DNA from: Syntrophus aciditrophicus SB
Lineage (GTDB): Bacteria; Desulfobacterota; Syntrophia; Syntrophales; Syntrophaceae
NCBI RefSeq assembly: GCF_000013405.1
Contig: NC_007759.1
Span: forward strand, 3,101,001-3,165,000
Length of the DNA stretch: 64,000 nt
Direction of reading: 5' to 3'
Shown here: in pieces, positions 35,471 to 44,905 of the stretch
How the letters are laid out: every line of letters starts with the position of its first letter
Numbering within the stretch: the stretch's first letter is position 1
Made by a program: the position numbers and the translations under genes
The notes under the pieces: model-generated
Databases searched by the model: none
Seen by the model: the letters and a program-made list of their open reading frames with translations, nothing else
Told to the model about the DNA's origin: nothing

Positions 35471-35908
35471 ATGCTGGAGGGAATGAAAAAGCTTTTGAAA
35501 TCCAAGGATACCTGTGTCCTGGCCACCGCTTCCGGAAACGAGCCGCACTGTTCGCTCATGTCTTATGCCGTTAACGATGACTGCCGGGAAATCTACATGA
35601 TGACGTTCCGAAGCACTCGCAAGTACGAAAATCTGCTGAGCAATCCGGTGGTCAGTCTGCTTGTGGACACCCGGGAGGAGGACAACCCCGCGGACCGGAC
35701 TCACACGAAGGCGCTGACAATCAGCGGTCAGTTTGAACGCATTGAAGACGAGGTGGCAAGACTGAGGGCTAAAAACAGTCTGATGGATCGACATCCTCAC
35801 CTTAAGACCTTTGCCGAAAATCCCGATACCGAATTTTTCGTCGTCAAGGTGAAGTCCCTCCAGCTGCTCGATGGAATAACGGACGCTTCATTTCTCACTC
35901 TCGATTGA
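35471..35908 (+). CDS. Pyridoxamine 5'-phosphate oxidase-fold flavoprotein
   Basis: This 145-aa protein has the split-barrel FMN-binding fold: LKSKDTCVLATASGNEPHCSLMSYAV, then IYMMTFRSTRKYENLLSNPVVSLLVD, then KALTISGQFERIEDE. Such small proteins bind FMN, F420 or heme and act in redox protection or unknown reductions. CAGGAGG is well placed for the ATG at 35471, which is preferred over the in-frame start at 35444. Single gene upstream of pckA; no terminator between them was identified. Confidence 0.85.
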   Translation: MLEGMKKLLKSKDTCVLATASGNEPHCSLMSYAVNDDCREIYMMTFRSTRKYENLLSNPVVSLLVDTREEDNPADRTHTKALTISGQFERIEDEVARLRAKNSLMDRHPHLKTFAENPDTEFFVVKVKSLQLLDGITDASFLTLD

Positions 35909-36003
35909 ACAGGCAGCAGAATCCGCAGGCCATAAAAATCTGTGGTCATCCTGCCGGATTCTGAAAAGGAAGTCGTGAAACTCAGCCCAAGGGGAGAAGA
36001 CAG

Positions 36004-37653
36004 ATGAATATATTCAAGGCAGCAGCAAAGCAGCTTTATGAAACCGCCCGACAGGAAGGCCGCCTTATCGAAGGCCGCCCGCTGGAGGAGTTGAAGGAAA
36101 TCGCCCTGCGGCAGGAGGGGGTGATTCAGACCCATATCGGCTCCGTGGCGGCGGATTCCGAGCCCATGTCCCGGTCGGCGCCTCACACCCGCAACAGTGT
36201 GGATCACCCCTTCGGCGATGAGGAAGCTCAACTGGCCGACCAAATGGTGGAGTCGCTGAAAAAAGAGAGGCTGATTTCCCTTGATACCTACATCGGCGAT
36301 GGTCGGGACGGCGTCTCCGCCCGATTTCTTGTCCCGGAACAGTATGCCCAGATCGCCTATGGTCTCAAACTCCTCTTCAATCATCCACCGCTCGTTCTGG
36401 ACAACCCCACCTATACCATCATCTATTACACCGACGAAGCCTTTGAACGCAACCGTGCAAAAAAGCTGGTGGACAAGGACATCTCCATCCGCCTCATGCT
36501 GGGCGACAAGCGTGGAGATCAGGTTAAAATCTGCCGCAATACGATTTATCTCGGAGAAGGGAAAAAAGGAATTTTCCAGTTCGAGGACTGGAGGATCAAG
36601 GCCATCGACAAAACCGGAATTTTTCTCCATGCCGGCGCGCGCCGAGATTCGCTCTGGGTGTATGATCAGGAAACCGCCCGGATGGAACTGACGGATATCG
36701 TGACCGCCGTGGCCGGACTGACCGCGACCGGAAAGACCACGACTCTCTGCCGCAAATTCACGAAAGTTCCGCTTGAGCGTTCGGAGATGATCGGCGACGA
36801 CGGGGGCGCACTGGGACTGGACGCCAGCTACGCGGCCTTCGAGATGGGCGGAGTTTATGTGAAAACGGAAGGACTGGACGCCAGCCAGCCGGAAATCCTC
36901 CGGGCTGCGGAATCCAGGGACGCCTTCCTGGAAAATGTCGCTCTGACCCAGTACCCCTATATGCCTAATTTCGCGGATATTTCCAAGACGGGAAACGGCA
37001 GGGCCGTAGTCTCGCGGGACAACCTGGAAATCGCCTCGAAAAGCCTGCGGGCGGACCGCATCCACTACATCATCATCCTGACCCGGAATCCCCTGGTCAA
37101 TGTGCTCAGCCGCCTGACGCCGGAGCAGGCCACCATGCAGTTCATCTACGGCGAATCCATTGAAAGCAGCGGCGGCAACCCCGAAGAGGCCGGCCGATTC
37201 AAACGGGAATTTTTCCTCGATCCCTTCATGGCGGGCGACCGCCTGGAACATGCCATGATTTTTTACGATATCGTCAAGCGGAACAAAATCCAGTGCTATC
37301 TGGCCAATACGGGAACCATCGGTCTGAAGGAGGAAAAGGTCACCCTGCGCCAGTCCCTCGCGGCCTACAACGATCTGGTCCGCATGCAGCTCCGCTTCAG
37401 CCTCGAGGCCGACCACCTGGGCTATCACTATCCCATCAAGTGCGACCGGGCCAATCTGGACCTCATGACCGCTTACCGGCTTTTTGACGACCCCGTTATC
37501 CTGGAAAAACGGCTGCAGGATTTTTACCGGGGCCGTCGGGAATACCTGGAGGAATTTGAAGGACGATACGGCCGGATCCCCGAACCGATCCGCGAGTCTC
37601 TGCCTTATCACTACAAGGAATTTTCCCCCCGGGAAGCCCTGGACATTGAATAG
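36004..37653 (+). CDS. Phosphoenolpyruvate carboxykinase (ATP), divergent
   Basis: This 549-aa protein has the PEPCK kinase-1 P-loop (AVAGLTATGKTTTLCRKF) and a kinase-2-like Asp motif (SEMIGDDGGALGLDASYAAFEMGG). Classical ATP-PEPCKs have GLSGTGKTT and LIGDDE, so the active site is recognisable but altered. Upstream segments (SVDHPFGDEEAQLADQMV, YIGDGRDGVSARFLVPEQYAQIAYGLKLLF) match the family's general N-terminal layout. It would interconvert oxaloacetate and PEP with ATP, in gluconeogenesis or anaplerosis. A GGGGAG ribosome-binding site precedes the ATG. The family assignment is fairly safe; substrate and nucleotide specificity are less so. Confidence 0.78.
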   Translation: MNIFKAAAKQLYETARQEGRLIEGRPLEELKEIALRQEGVIQTHIGSVAADSEPMSRSAPHTRNSVDHPFGDEEAQLADQMVESLKKERLISLDTYIGDGRDGVSARFLVPEQYAQIAYGLKLLFNHPPLVLDNPTYTIIYYTDEAFERNRAKKLVDKDISIRLMLGDKRGDQVKICRNTIYLGEGKKGIFQFEDWRIKAIDKTGIFLHAGARRDSLWVYDQETARMELTDIVTAVAGLTATGKTTTLCRKFTKVPLERSEMIGDDGGALGLDASYAAFEMGGVYVKTEGLDASQPEILRAAESRDAFLENVALTQYPYMPNFADISKTGNGRAVVSRDNLEIASKSLRADRIHYIIILTRNPLVNVLSRLTPEQATMQFIYGESIESSGGNPEEAGRFKREFFLDPFMAGDRLEHAMIFYDIVKRNKIQCYLANTGTIGLKEEKVTLRQSLAAYNDLVRMQLRFSLEADHLGYHYPIKCDRANLDLMTAYRLFDDPVILEKRLQDFYRGRREYLEEFEGRYGRIPEPIRESLPYHYKEFSPREALDIE

Positions 37654-37672
37654 TCGGAACAAGCCGATCCTG

Positions 37673-39079
37673 TCATGCCCCGTTATTGCGCATCCGGCCC
37701 CGGGCCAGCGAGGCAAAAATTCCCAGAAAACACAGGATGGACAGAATCGAAAAGGCCATTTTCATGCTCTGCAGCAACAGAGGGTAATAAAGCGGCGTAA
37801 TCTGCACCTTGCCGATTATCAGGGCGAAAATCAACAGAGCGATGCCCATGCTGAACATCTGCCCCAGGATACGCATCGTGGCCAGGGCGCCGGACGCCAG
37901 ACTGAGAAATTTCCGGTCCACCGAACTCATAATCGCATTGACATTGGGCGAGGAGAAAAAGGCAAACCCAAGTCCAAGCAGGGAAAGGCCGGCCAGAATG
38001 CAGGCCAGGGAGGACCGGGCGTCGATAAAGATGAGCAGGCACAGGCCGCATACGGTCAGGGCCATTCCCAGGGAGGCGAGAAATCGAGGCTCGATCCGGT
38101 CGGAAAGTCGGCCGATCAGTGGAGAAAAAACGGCCTGAATCACCGGCTGGGCAAGGAGGATTCCCCCCGCAACCTGAGGAGAAAAATCCTTGATGAACTG
38201 CAGATAGAGGCTCATGAGAAAACTGACGGCATAGGTGGCGCTGTAGTGGATCAGGGCGGCCAGGTTAGAAAAGGTGAAGGCCCGGTTCTGAAGAAACAGA
38301 GAAACATCCAGAAGAGGGCTCGGAGTTCTTATTTCCCATTTGATGAAAGCGGCGACGCCGGCAATGCCGATGACAATGAAAAGAAAAGCGACCGTCGACG
38401 GCAGCCGGGAGAAGCCTATCATCAGCAGAAACAGGCTCAGGCTGTAGATGATCGTGCCTGTCAGGTCAAAACGCTCTCCCCGGGCTTCGGCCCATTCATC
38501 TCTCAGCTTCCACAGAGTAAAAAAAAGGACGATCAGGCTCAGGACGGCATTGAAGAGGAAGATGCTCCGCCAGCCGAAGTGCTGGGTCAGCAACCCGCCG
38601 ATTAACGGACCAGCCGACAGGCCGGTATAAACGGCAGCCACGTTGATTCCCAAAACTTTCCCCCGTTCCGTAAAGGGAAACACGGAGATGAGAATGGCCG
38701 TTGCCGTGCCGAAAATCATGGCTCCGCCGATGCCCTGCATAAAGCGGGAAAAAATAAGCATGGCGGCATTGGAAGCCAGGCTGCACGCCAGCGAAGAAAG
38801 GGTGTAAAGAACGATTCCCCAGAGAAAGATCCGCCTCCGACCATAAAGATCGGCGATTCTTCCCAGAGGAACCAGGCTCATCGCCGCGGCCAGCAGAAAA
38901 CTGGTGGCCACCCAGCTCAGGGAAAGGGCATTCATCGAGAGTTCCCTTCCCATGGCGGGAAGTGCCACGTTGGAAGCAGATCCCATGAATGGCGTCAGAA
39001 AGGAGGCCATGGTAGTCACGACCAGGGTCACCATCCGGCTTGTCGACGGATATGGAGAATTCGAAGGTAAGGAAGTCAA
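37673..39079 (-). CDS. MFS multidrug exporter, DHA2 (EmrB/QacA) family
   Basis: This 468-aa inner-membrane protein has about 14 hydrophobic helices. Typical MFS motifs are present: LGRIADLYGRRRIFLWG (motif A) near residue 71, FSRFMQGIGGAMIFGT (motif B-like), and GPLIGGLLTQHFGWRSIFLFNAVL (motif C and following). It probably exports drugs or metabolites by proton antiport. Convergent with the PEPCK gene, with 19 bases between stops and no strong terminator. Confidence 0.92.
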   Translation of the reverse strand: MTSLPSNSPYPSTSRMVTLVVTTMASFLTPFMGSASNVALPAMGRELSMNALSLSWVATSFLLAAAMSLVPLGRIADLYGRRRIFLWGIVLYTLSSLACSLASNAAMLIFSRFMQGIGGAMIFGTATAILISVFPFTERGKVLGINVAAVYTGLSAGPLIGGLLTQHFGWRSIFLFNAVLSLIVLFFTLWKLRDEWAEARGERFDLTGTIIYSLSLFLLMIGFSRLPSTVAFLFIVIGIAGVAAFIKWEIRTPSPLLDVSLFLQNRAFTFSNLAALIHYSATYAVSFLMSLYLQFIKDFSPQVAGGILLAQPVIQAVFSPLIGRLSDRIEPRFLASLGMALTVCGLCLLIFIDARSSLACILAGLSLLGLGFAFFSSPNVNAIMSSVDRKFLSLASGALATMRILGQMFSMGIALLIFALIIGKVQITPLYYPLLLQSMKMAFSILSILCFLGIFASLARGRMRNNGA

Positions 39080-39438
39080 AACTCTGCCTGCCGGAACCGG
39101 GATGACCAGGCGACATCCCGGATAAGGAAATGAGGAACCTGTTACAGCATTTTCACTGACGAATCTGACCTATCAGAGAGTCCGATGTTGTTCAATCTAA
39201 TTTTAACGCCGGCTCAATGCTGATCGTGTTGCACCACATGCGGGATGGCTATGGCTGATGAAAAAGTTTTTTTATTCAGAAAGCTCAAGAGTTGAAAGCG
39301 GAATTCGCAAGGAGAGGCATTCCCGCACAAATGCTTTTTTATTAAATACAACAAGGGGGCGTCCAAAGAAGGAGGAACCGCCGTGCAAAGCCATCTGAAA
39401 TCTATCAGGCCTTCATGAACAAGATAAAAGGAGAAAAA
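39080..39438. other. Intergenic region with a weak terminator-like hairpin
   Basis: These 359 bases hold no gene. GCATT (39317-39321) and AATGC (39330-39334) form a 5-bp stem followed by TTTTTT. The stem is short, so this is at best a weak terminator or attenuator before the small cysteine-rich gene. No riboswitch family was recognised. Confidence 0.35.
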
Positions 39439-39711
39439 ATGAAAAGATGTACCGGCTGCGAACAGGAAGCTGAAAAAACATCGAAAATTAACTTTCTGAT
39501 GCTGGACGGAACGGAAGTCGAGGTCAATATCTGCGCAAAATGCGCAAACAAGATTGATGAAAACCTTTTCTACATTATTGTTTGTCGGAACTGCCAATCA
39601 GCGATCTGGGTTGAGAACATCGAGAAGGAAAAGGTATCCATCAAAGTTCAGGAAGAATGTGCCCGGTGCGCGGCGCCACCCAGGGGCGCACATTTTTTTC
39701 CCATGGTCTGA
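39439..39711 (+). CDS. Small four-cluster cysteine protein, putative zinc binding
   Basis: This 90-aa protein has four CxxC pairs: CTGC (near residue 4), CAKC, CRNC and CARC, suggesting two zinc-ribbon sites. It starts MKRCTGCEQEAEKTS from ATG 39439, with AAAGGAG just upstream; a 39415 start is also open. Function is unknown; it may be a regulator or metal-binding adaptor. Its last 71 bases overlap the 3' end of the convergent PBP gene, so the two mRNAs are complementary there. Confidence 0.65.
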   Translation: MKRCTGCEQEAEKTSKINFLMLDGTEVEVNICAKCANKIDENLFYIIVCRNCQSAIWVENIEKEKVSIKVQEECARCAAPPRGAHFFPMV

Positions 39712-42700
39712 AATCGCTCAATGGAGGCAGCCGCCCCATTTTACGCGCTTGCCTGACCTGACGTACGGAAGCCGGGCTGATCCTTGAAGCGGAAGTTTTT
39801 CCATTTTCAGTTTTCTCGATCATGGGCTTCAGTGCGGGAGCCATTATTTTCAGGATTTTAACAGGCAAAGAACTCGTAAAGCCGTAGCCGGCGGCCTCCG
39901 GCCCGGGTACGTAGGCTGTGATGGTGCCGAAGAAGCGATCTCCTATAAAGAAAACAAACACCGAAGCACGGTTTATGATGCGGGATCCTATCAGCTGTCC
40001 TTTTTGTCCATAGATATTGTGCCGGTTATCGCCTGTTCCCGTTTTGCCACCCACCGCGACAGGGGTTCCGTCGCTCAGGACAAATGCGCCACGGATCTGC
40101 TGCGCCGTGCCTCTTTCCACCACGTCAACCAAGGCGTTTCGCACTGCGGCGGCAATTTCAGGCGACAGTACCCTCCGCCCCGCGAATTCCTTGCGCCCAA
40201 GCAGGGTTTCATAGGGGGTCCCGGCAGCAAACTGAAGCTTGTCGATCTTTACGATGGGATAATGGACGCCGCCGTTCATAATGATCCCGACCAATTCCGC
40301 CAGAGACGCCGGCCGATCTGCCGAGCTTCCGATAGCGGTGGCATAGGAAGGGACAAGAGAATCGAAGGGGTAGCCAAGCCGTTTCCACACCGGGAGAATC
40401 TCCAGAAACGCCTCTACCTCGAGAAGACTGCGAATTCTGATATCCTGAGCGTTTTTCCGGTGGGTCTTGAAGAGCCATCGATAGACCTCCTGGCGCTCTT
40501 TCACACTTGCGCGCATGACCTCGGAGCGTTCCGCGTCGGGGTGATTCCGAAGATAGGCGACCAGCCAGAGCTCTAAAGGGTGAAGGCGGGCAATATAGCC
40601 CCGGTCCTGGAGGTCCCACTGTTGGGGATTGCAGGTTTCGTAAAGCTTTTCGAAATCCGGCTTCGGTACAGACAGCGAAGATGTCCGGGACTGCAGGAAC
40701 TCGGTGAATTCCTCCACGCCGGCCTCCGGTTTTACAAAGCGAAAAACCGCCGCCAGACGTAAGGGATTCGGGTGCACGCTCTGCAACAGAAGCTCAAACT
40801 GTTCCTCGGTTTTTTTCTCCCGATACTTGTTATAAAAGCGATTGAGAAAAACCCTGCCCTCCTGATCGGCAAACCGCACCAGGTACGCCTGCCGTGCCGG
40901 GTCTTGCTTATCCTCGAGGATCCTGGCCGTCGAGCCGGGCATGTTGTACATGTAATACCGGACGACATCGCGCATCAGCCTGATGAAAACCAGGTTGACC
41001 GAGTTCCGCAAGCCGTCGCGAACGGACAGGATTCTCGAGTTGTCCGATTTGTCGAAGTTATGAAATACATGCTGGCCACCGCCTGTAAAGAAGATTTCTC
41101 CGGGGCTCGCGGAGTAGCGACGCTCCATCGCCGCTTCCATCATTGCGGTCAGAGAGGGGTCGTTTTCAGCCGCCAGGTAATCCAGCACCCATTGGGTCAG
41201 TCGATCTCCTCCGTGAACATCGACCTCGCGCAGACTTTCCTTGGGCAATCCGGCATAGCGCTCATGCAGCCCGGCGATGATCTCCAGGTAGGTCACCAGC
41301 GTCCGAAGCTTCGCCGTTGAGCCCAACTCAATCTTGACCCCTTCATTGATATCGAAGGGCTGGTCGAAATTGTCGGTCTGAATGCGCAGGAGGTTCGCAT
41401 TGCCGACATGCTCGTAAAGCGTGAAGCTGTATATGACACGGCTCGGATCGCTGCCCTCCAGGAGACGAAGCCCGCGGAGTCCGACCGTCTCCACATATCC
41501 GGGATCCCTCAACTTGAGCAGAAGCTGGCTCACCTCGTCCTGGGTCGCACCATCCAGGGTGCTCCTCACGGACAGGTCCAGACGGTCCAGTTCATAGAGC
41601 CGCGGCACGCCTAAAACAGCGCTGAGCTGGCGGCGAATGGCATTGGCGGCCTTGCGGCCCACAAATGAAACGGCGGGCAAAGCCGGTGGCCCTTCACGAA
41701 ACATGAGCCTTGAGCGAAGCGCGCTGTCGCGCAATCCGGGGTTGATGACTCCCGCCTTGCAAAGCATGTGCAGATAACGGTTCGTGATTGACTCAAGGGC
41801 ATCCCGATTGGTCATCAAATAGAAAGAAGGACGGCGTTGAGCGATAAAGAGGCTCAAGATCTGCTTGTAGGCCCTGGCCCTTTCCGCATCATCCGATCCG
41901 TCTTCATCACAGAGGAGCCTGTTGACCGCGTTGAGATCGGAGCCGTAGACCGCCCACAATCCATCTCCGATTCCGTTGACCTCGCCATGCCCGGGAAGAG
42001 CGGCCAACGGAACAGAGTTAAGGTAGTCGATGACGAGCCGGCGGCGCACCGCCGTGGTATCCCGGCCGTGAAGATAGGCTCTCAGAGAAGCGGAAGCCAT
42101 TTGCCTCAATTTATCACCGGCACTGGCGGTCCGACCATCTGGTGAATGACGGAATTTTTCAAGCTGCGTAGCCAGGGTGCTTCCTCCCGCAAACCGATGA
42201 TCCGAATCGAAAACATTGATTCCTCTGTCAATCATCGCTTTCGCGAGCCGGTCCCATTCTACCGCCGGATTGCGGTCGGGCTGGCGAGAATCCAGCAGCT
42301 CCTTGTTTTCGATAAAGAGCAGCGTGTTTACAATGAGGGGCGGCACGGACTCGAAGCGGCTGTAGACCCGTTCCGGATACCGGACTTTGAAAATAGAGCG
42401 GCCGTCATGGTCAAAAATGGAGAGACCCGCCTGGCTCTTCTCCTGATAGCTCGGGTAAAGCCCGCATCCGATTATTCCATTGAGGCTGGAGGAAGGACGG
42501 GACTGCGCTTCAACCTGGTATCCCTGAGCACTTAAGTTTTTAAGAAAGTCCGACAGCCGGGTATAACCTAACCGCTTGTCATAAGGGCCGTCAGCAGGAA
42601 AACGAAGGGACGGATTGGGGCCGGATTTTACAGAAAATGTGAGCTTTTGCGCGAACCAGGAGAGTAATCGCGCCTCGAGATAGAATGTTTTGAATTCTAA

Positions 42701-42799
42701 AACCGCCAGCGCGCACAGGACCGCGGATGCAACCAGGATGACCGCGCCGCCGAACAGTCGCCATCGCCACCGAAGAATATGTTTCCAGATCATCATCAA
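39641..42799 (-). CDS. Class A penicillin-binding protein, unusually long
   Basis: This 1052-aa bifunctional peptidoglycan synthase has an N-terminal membrane anchor (about residues 15-34). The GT51 glycosyltransferase shows IENKELL (likely catalytic Glu 164; the usual Asp is Asn) and GGSTLATQLEK (205-215). The transpeptidase has SxxK at S494-K497 (GSTAK), SxN at S600-N602 and KTG at K919. The SxN-KTG distance of about 317 residues exceeds that of ordinary class A PBPs, so roughly 150-200 residues (about 620-800) are an insertion. It acts in the periplasm. No morphogenesis genes are adjacent. Confidence 0.85.
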   Translation of the reverse strand: MMMIWKHILRWRWRLFGGAVILVASAVLCALAVLEFKTFYLEARLLSWFAQKLTFSVKSGPNPSLRFPADGPYDKRLGYTRLSDFLKNLSAQGYQVEAQSRPSSSLNGIIGCGLYPSYQEKSQAGLSIFDHDGRSIFKVRYPERVYSRFESVPPLIVNTLLFIENKELLDSRQPDRNPAVEWDRLAKAMIDRGINVFDSDHRFAGGSTLATQLEKFRHSPDGRTASAGDKLRQMASASLRAYLHGRDTTAVRRRLVIDYLNSVPLAALPGHGEVNGIGDGLWAVYGSDLNAVNRLLCDEDGSDDAERARAYKQILSLFIAQRRPSFYLMTNRDALESITNRYLHMLCKAGVINPGLRDSALRSRLMFREGPPALPAVSFVGRKAANAIRRQLSAVLGVPRLYELDRLDLSVRSTLDGATQDEVSQLLLKLRDPGYVETVGLRGLRLLEGSDPSRVIYSFTLYEHVGNANLLRIQTDNFDQPFDINEGVKIELGSTAKLRTLVTYLEIIAGLHERYAGLPKESLREVDVHGGDRLTQWVLDYLAAENDPSLTAMMEAAMERRYSASPGEIFFTGGGQHVFHNFDKSDNSRILSVRDGLRNSVNLVFIRLMRDVVRYYMYNMPGSTARILEDKQDPARQAYLVRFADQEGRVFLNRFYNKYREKKTEEQFELLLQSVHPNPLRLAAVFRFVKPEAGVEEFTEFLQSRTSSLSVPKPDFEKLYETCNPQQWDLQDRGYIARLHPLELWLVAYLRNHPDAERSEVMRASVKERQEVYRWLFKTHRKNAQDIRIRSLLEVEAFLEILPVWKRLGYPFDSLVPSYATAIGSSADRPASLAELVGIIMNGGVHYPIVKIDKLQFAAGTPYETLLGRKEFAGRRVLSPEIAAAVRNALVDVVERGTAQQIRGAFVLSDGTPVAVGGKTGTGDNRHNIYGQKGQLIGSRIINRASVFVFFIGDRFFGTITAYVPGPEAAGYGFTSSLPVKILKIMAPALKPMIEKTENGKTSASRISPASVRQVRQARKMGRLPPLSDFRPWEKNVRPWVAPRTGHILPEL

Positions 42800-43019
42800 G
42801 CCAAATCACGCTGCGAAGGACGGGGGAATAACTGCCATTTTTTACCATATTTGCCATCCGATGGGATCATAGCTCCTCTCAGGCAACAGCAGGTTCGTGT
42901 AATTTTTATGACATGGAGTCGGCCTTGAAGCCACGGCGACGCCTTGTACCATATAAGCCGCAGCGCGGCAGCGCTATTGATTCCGAGGCCCCGATGGCCG
43001 TCACTTTGGCTGCCGTTGT

Positions 43020-43859
43020 TCAGGGCTGAATTTCCTGACTCCTGATGGACGCCAGAGCCGTGTCCAGAAGCAGTGAATAAGAGGACTCAAAGCGGGGATT
43101 CAACACCACAGGAACGCCCGTTCCCATCAAGGCTCCGGCCGGTGTGCTTCTGCCCAGGAAAATCAGGATCTCCGCAATCGAATAGCAGGCATCGATATTC
43201 GGGAGAAAATATATATCCACCCGCCCCGCGACAGAACTCTCAAGGCCTTTTCTCAGAGCCCTCTCCCGGGATGAAGCACAATCGATATCAAGAGGGCCTT
43301 CAACGATCCCCTTCAATTGCTTCCGCTCAGACATCTTTGCAAGAACTGCTGCGTCCACGGAAGAAGGAACAGAAAAATTGACAAGTTCCATTGTTGACAA
43401 GGCAGCGGTCTTTGGTTTTTCAATGCCCAGAATCCCGGCAAATTCTATGGCGTTTTCCAGAATTCGCACCTTCTGCTTCATGTCCGGGTATGACTGGATC
43501 AGCGTATCGGTGATCATGATCAGCCTGTTCTCCGAAGGCAATTCAAAAAGGGAAAGATAGCTCAGAGAATCACTTTCAGCGATGCCGGCTTCTCTGACGG
43601 TCAGAGCGTCAAGGAAATTCCTCATTCCGGCATCGCCTTGAAAAAGAAGATCCACGTCCCCGTTCCGGGCCATCGCAATAATCCTGGCAAGAACTTCCGG
43701 CTCGTTGCCCCCATTGACAAGGACAGGGGTGATCAGACCAGCTTTTTCCGCTTCAGCGAGAAATTGAGATACCCTGCGGCTTCGAGGCGCCGGTACGGCA
43801 ACCCGCTTTCTGCCTTTCTCCTGAGCCTTCTCCAGAATCTGCCTGAAGTTTCTTATCAT
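43020..43859 (-). CDS. Phosphate acetyl/butyryltransferase-family protein
   Basis: This 279-aa protein belongs to the Pta/Ptb phosphotransacylase fold: VDLLFQGDAGMRNFLDAL, RLIMITDTLIQSYPDMKQKVRILENAIEFA, GIVEGPLDIDCA, and the C-terminal NIDACYSIAEILIFLGRSTPAGALMGTGVPVVLNPR. It would exchange phosphate and CoA on a short acyl group. It lies 15 bases downstream of a second homologue at 43875-44792, the pair forming an operon, but no acyl kinase gene is beside them. It may instead be a paralog with altered activity. Confidence 0.83.
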   Translation of the reverse strand: MIRNFRQILEKAQEKGRKRVAVPAPRSRRVSQFLAEAEKAGLITPVLVNGGNEPEVLARIIAMARNGDVDLLFQGDAGMRNFLDALTVREAGIAESDSLSYLSLFELPSENRLIMITDTLIQSYPDMKQKVRILENAIEFAGILGIEKPKTAALSTMELVNFSVPSSVDAAVLAKMSERKQLKGIVEGPLDIDCASSRERALRKGLESSVAGRVDIYFLPNIDACYSIAEILIFLGRSTPAGALMGTGVPVVLNPRFESSYSLLLDTALASIRSQEIQP

Positions 43860-43874
43860 GAGAATTTTCTTTCC

Positions 43875-44792
43875 TTATGAACTCAATACCCCGAGGGCGA
43901 TATCGGTAATGATTGTCTCATGGGAATCCGAACGGGAGGGTATCACGGCCGGCATGCCTCCTCCGACAATGATCACGTGCCTCCTGATCCCTGAGAAAAA
44001 GTCATTCGCGGCGATGTTGTCGATCTTACAGGCAATATTCCCGTATTCCAGGTTGGGGGCAATAAGAATGTCCGGTATCCGGGAATAGTCGATCTCCTCG
44101 AACCGATCGAGAAAGCCCTCCCCGCCGAGGAGAAAATCCGCAAGAGATAATCCCTCCATCAAGCGACATCCGGGCAGCTCCCCCTTTTCATAGGCTTCTC
44201 GAATCCTGACGGCGTCGGAAACGGAACCCAGATCATCATTCAATCCCCTTCGGGCGGCGATAAGCCCCACCTGCGGGCTTTCGTAGCCGAATCGGGAAAA
44301 AAGATCCACGGCGTCTTCTATAATCTCCATCTTGGCCCTGAAATCGGGGGCCACGGTCAGCCCCGCGTCCGTGACCGCGATGAGCTTTGGCAGAACGGGA
44401 AACTGCATCAGAGCGACGCCACTGACGCATCTTCTGAATCCCCGCTTGGAAGCAGCCCATATGAGGGACCTGTAAAGATAAGGGCCATCGATATAACCAC
44501 GCAGAATAAAATGGGTTTCTCCAGACTCAACAAGCTGGACGCCTTTATCGGCTGATTCCTGGGGATCCCGTACATCAATGACGGCAAACTTTGTAATGTC
44601 AAAGCTGATCTCCTCGGCGAGCTTTCTGATCTTCCGTTCATCCCCGATCAAAACGGGCTCCGCGTAACCTCTCTCATAAGCTTCTTTCAAGGCCAGAAGA
44701 AATTCTCTGTTATCGGCCTTGACGACGGATACCTTCTTAGGACCAACTCTCCCTGCAATTTCGTCTGCCTCTTCAAAACTCCTTATGAGCAT
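43875..44792 (-). CDS. Phosphate butyryltransferase-like protein
   Basis: This 305-aa phosphotransacylase-family protein has LKEAYERGYAEPVLIGDERKI near the N terminus, then GETHFILRGYIDGPYLYRSLI, KLIAVTDAGLTVAPDFRAKMEIIEDAVDLFSRFGY, and ILIAPNLEYGNIACKIDNIAANDFF. The ATG at 44792 is preferred: GAGG lies 9 bases upstream and itself overlaps the alternative start at 44807. It would convert acyl-CoA to acyl phosphate, relevant in anaerobes that ferment organic acids. Its partner at 43020-43859 follows closely; the lack of an adjacent kinase leaves the pathway open. Confidence 0.83.
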   Translation of the reverse strand: MLIRSFEEADEIAGRVGPKKVSVVKADNREFLLALKEAYERGYAEPVLIGDERKIRKLAEEISFDITKFAVIDVRDPQESADKGVQLVESGETHFILRGYIDGPYLYRSLIWAASKRGFRRCVSGVALMQFPVLPKLIAVTDAGLTVAPDFRAKMEIIEDAVDLFSRFGYESPQVGLIAARRGLNDDLGSVSDAVRIREAYEKGELPGCRLMEGLSLADFLLGGEGFLDRFEEIDYSRIPDILIAPNLEYGNIACKIDNIAANDFFSGIRRHVIIVGGGMPAVIPSRSDSHETIITDIALGVLSS

Positions 44793-44905
44793 GATTGCAT
44801 ACCTCATATCAATATGATTCCGCCGCGCTATCCATATTCCTTGAGTTCGTCCCCGCCACCCAATCCTCCAAAGGCATTTGCTCTGTACAGGACAAACTCT
44901 GCGGG

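Noticed and set aside
35797-37716. 639-codon antisense ORF over the PEPCK gene
   Set aside because: The + strand frame has PEPCK motifs and a good ribosome-binding site; the antisense frame has neither.
39230-39345. Possible riboswitch upstream of the cysteine-rich gene
   Set aside because: Compared by eye with the fluoride-type core pattern and did not match; only a short 5-bp hairpin is present.
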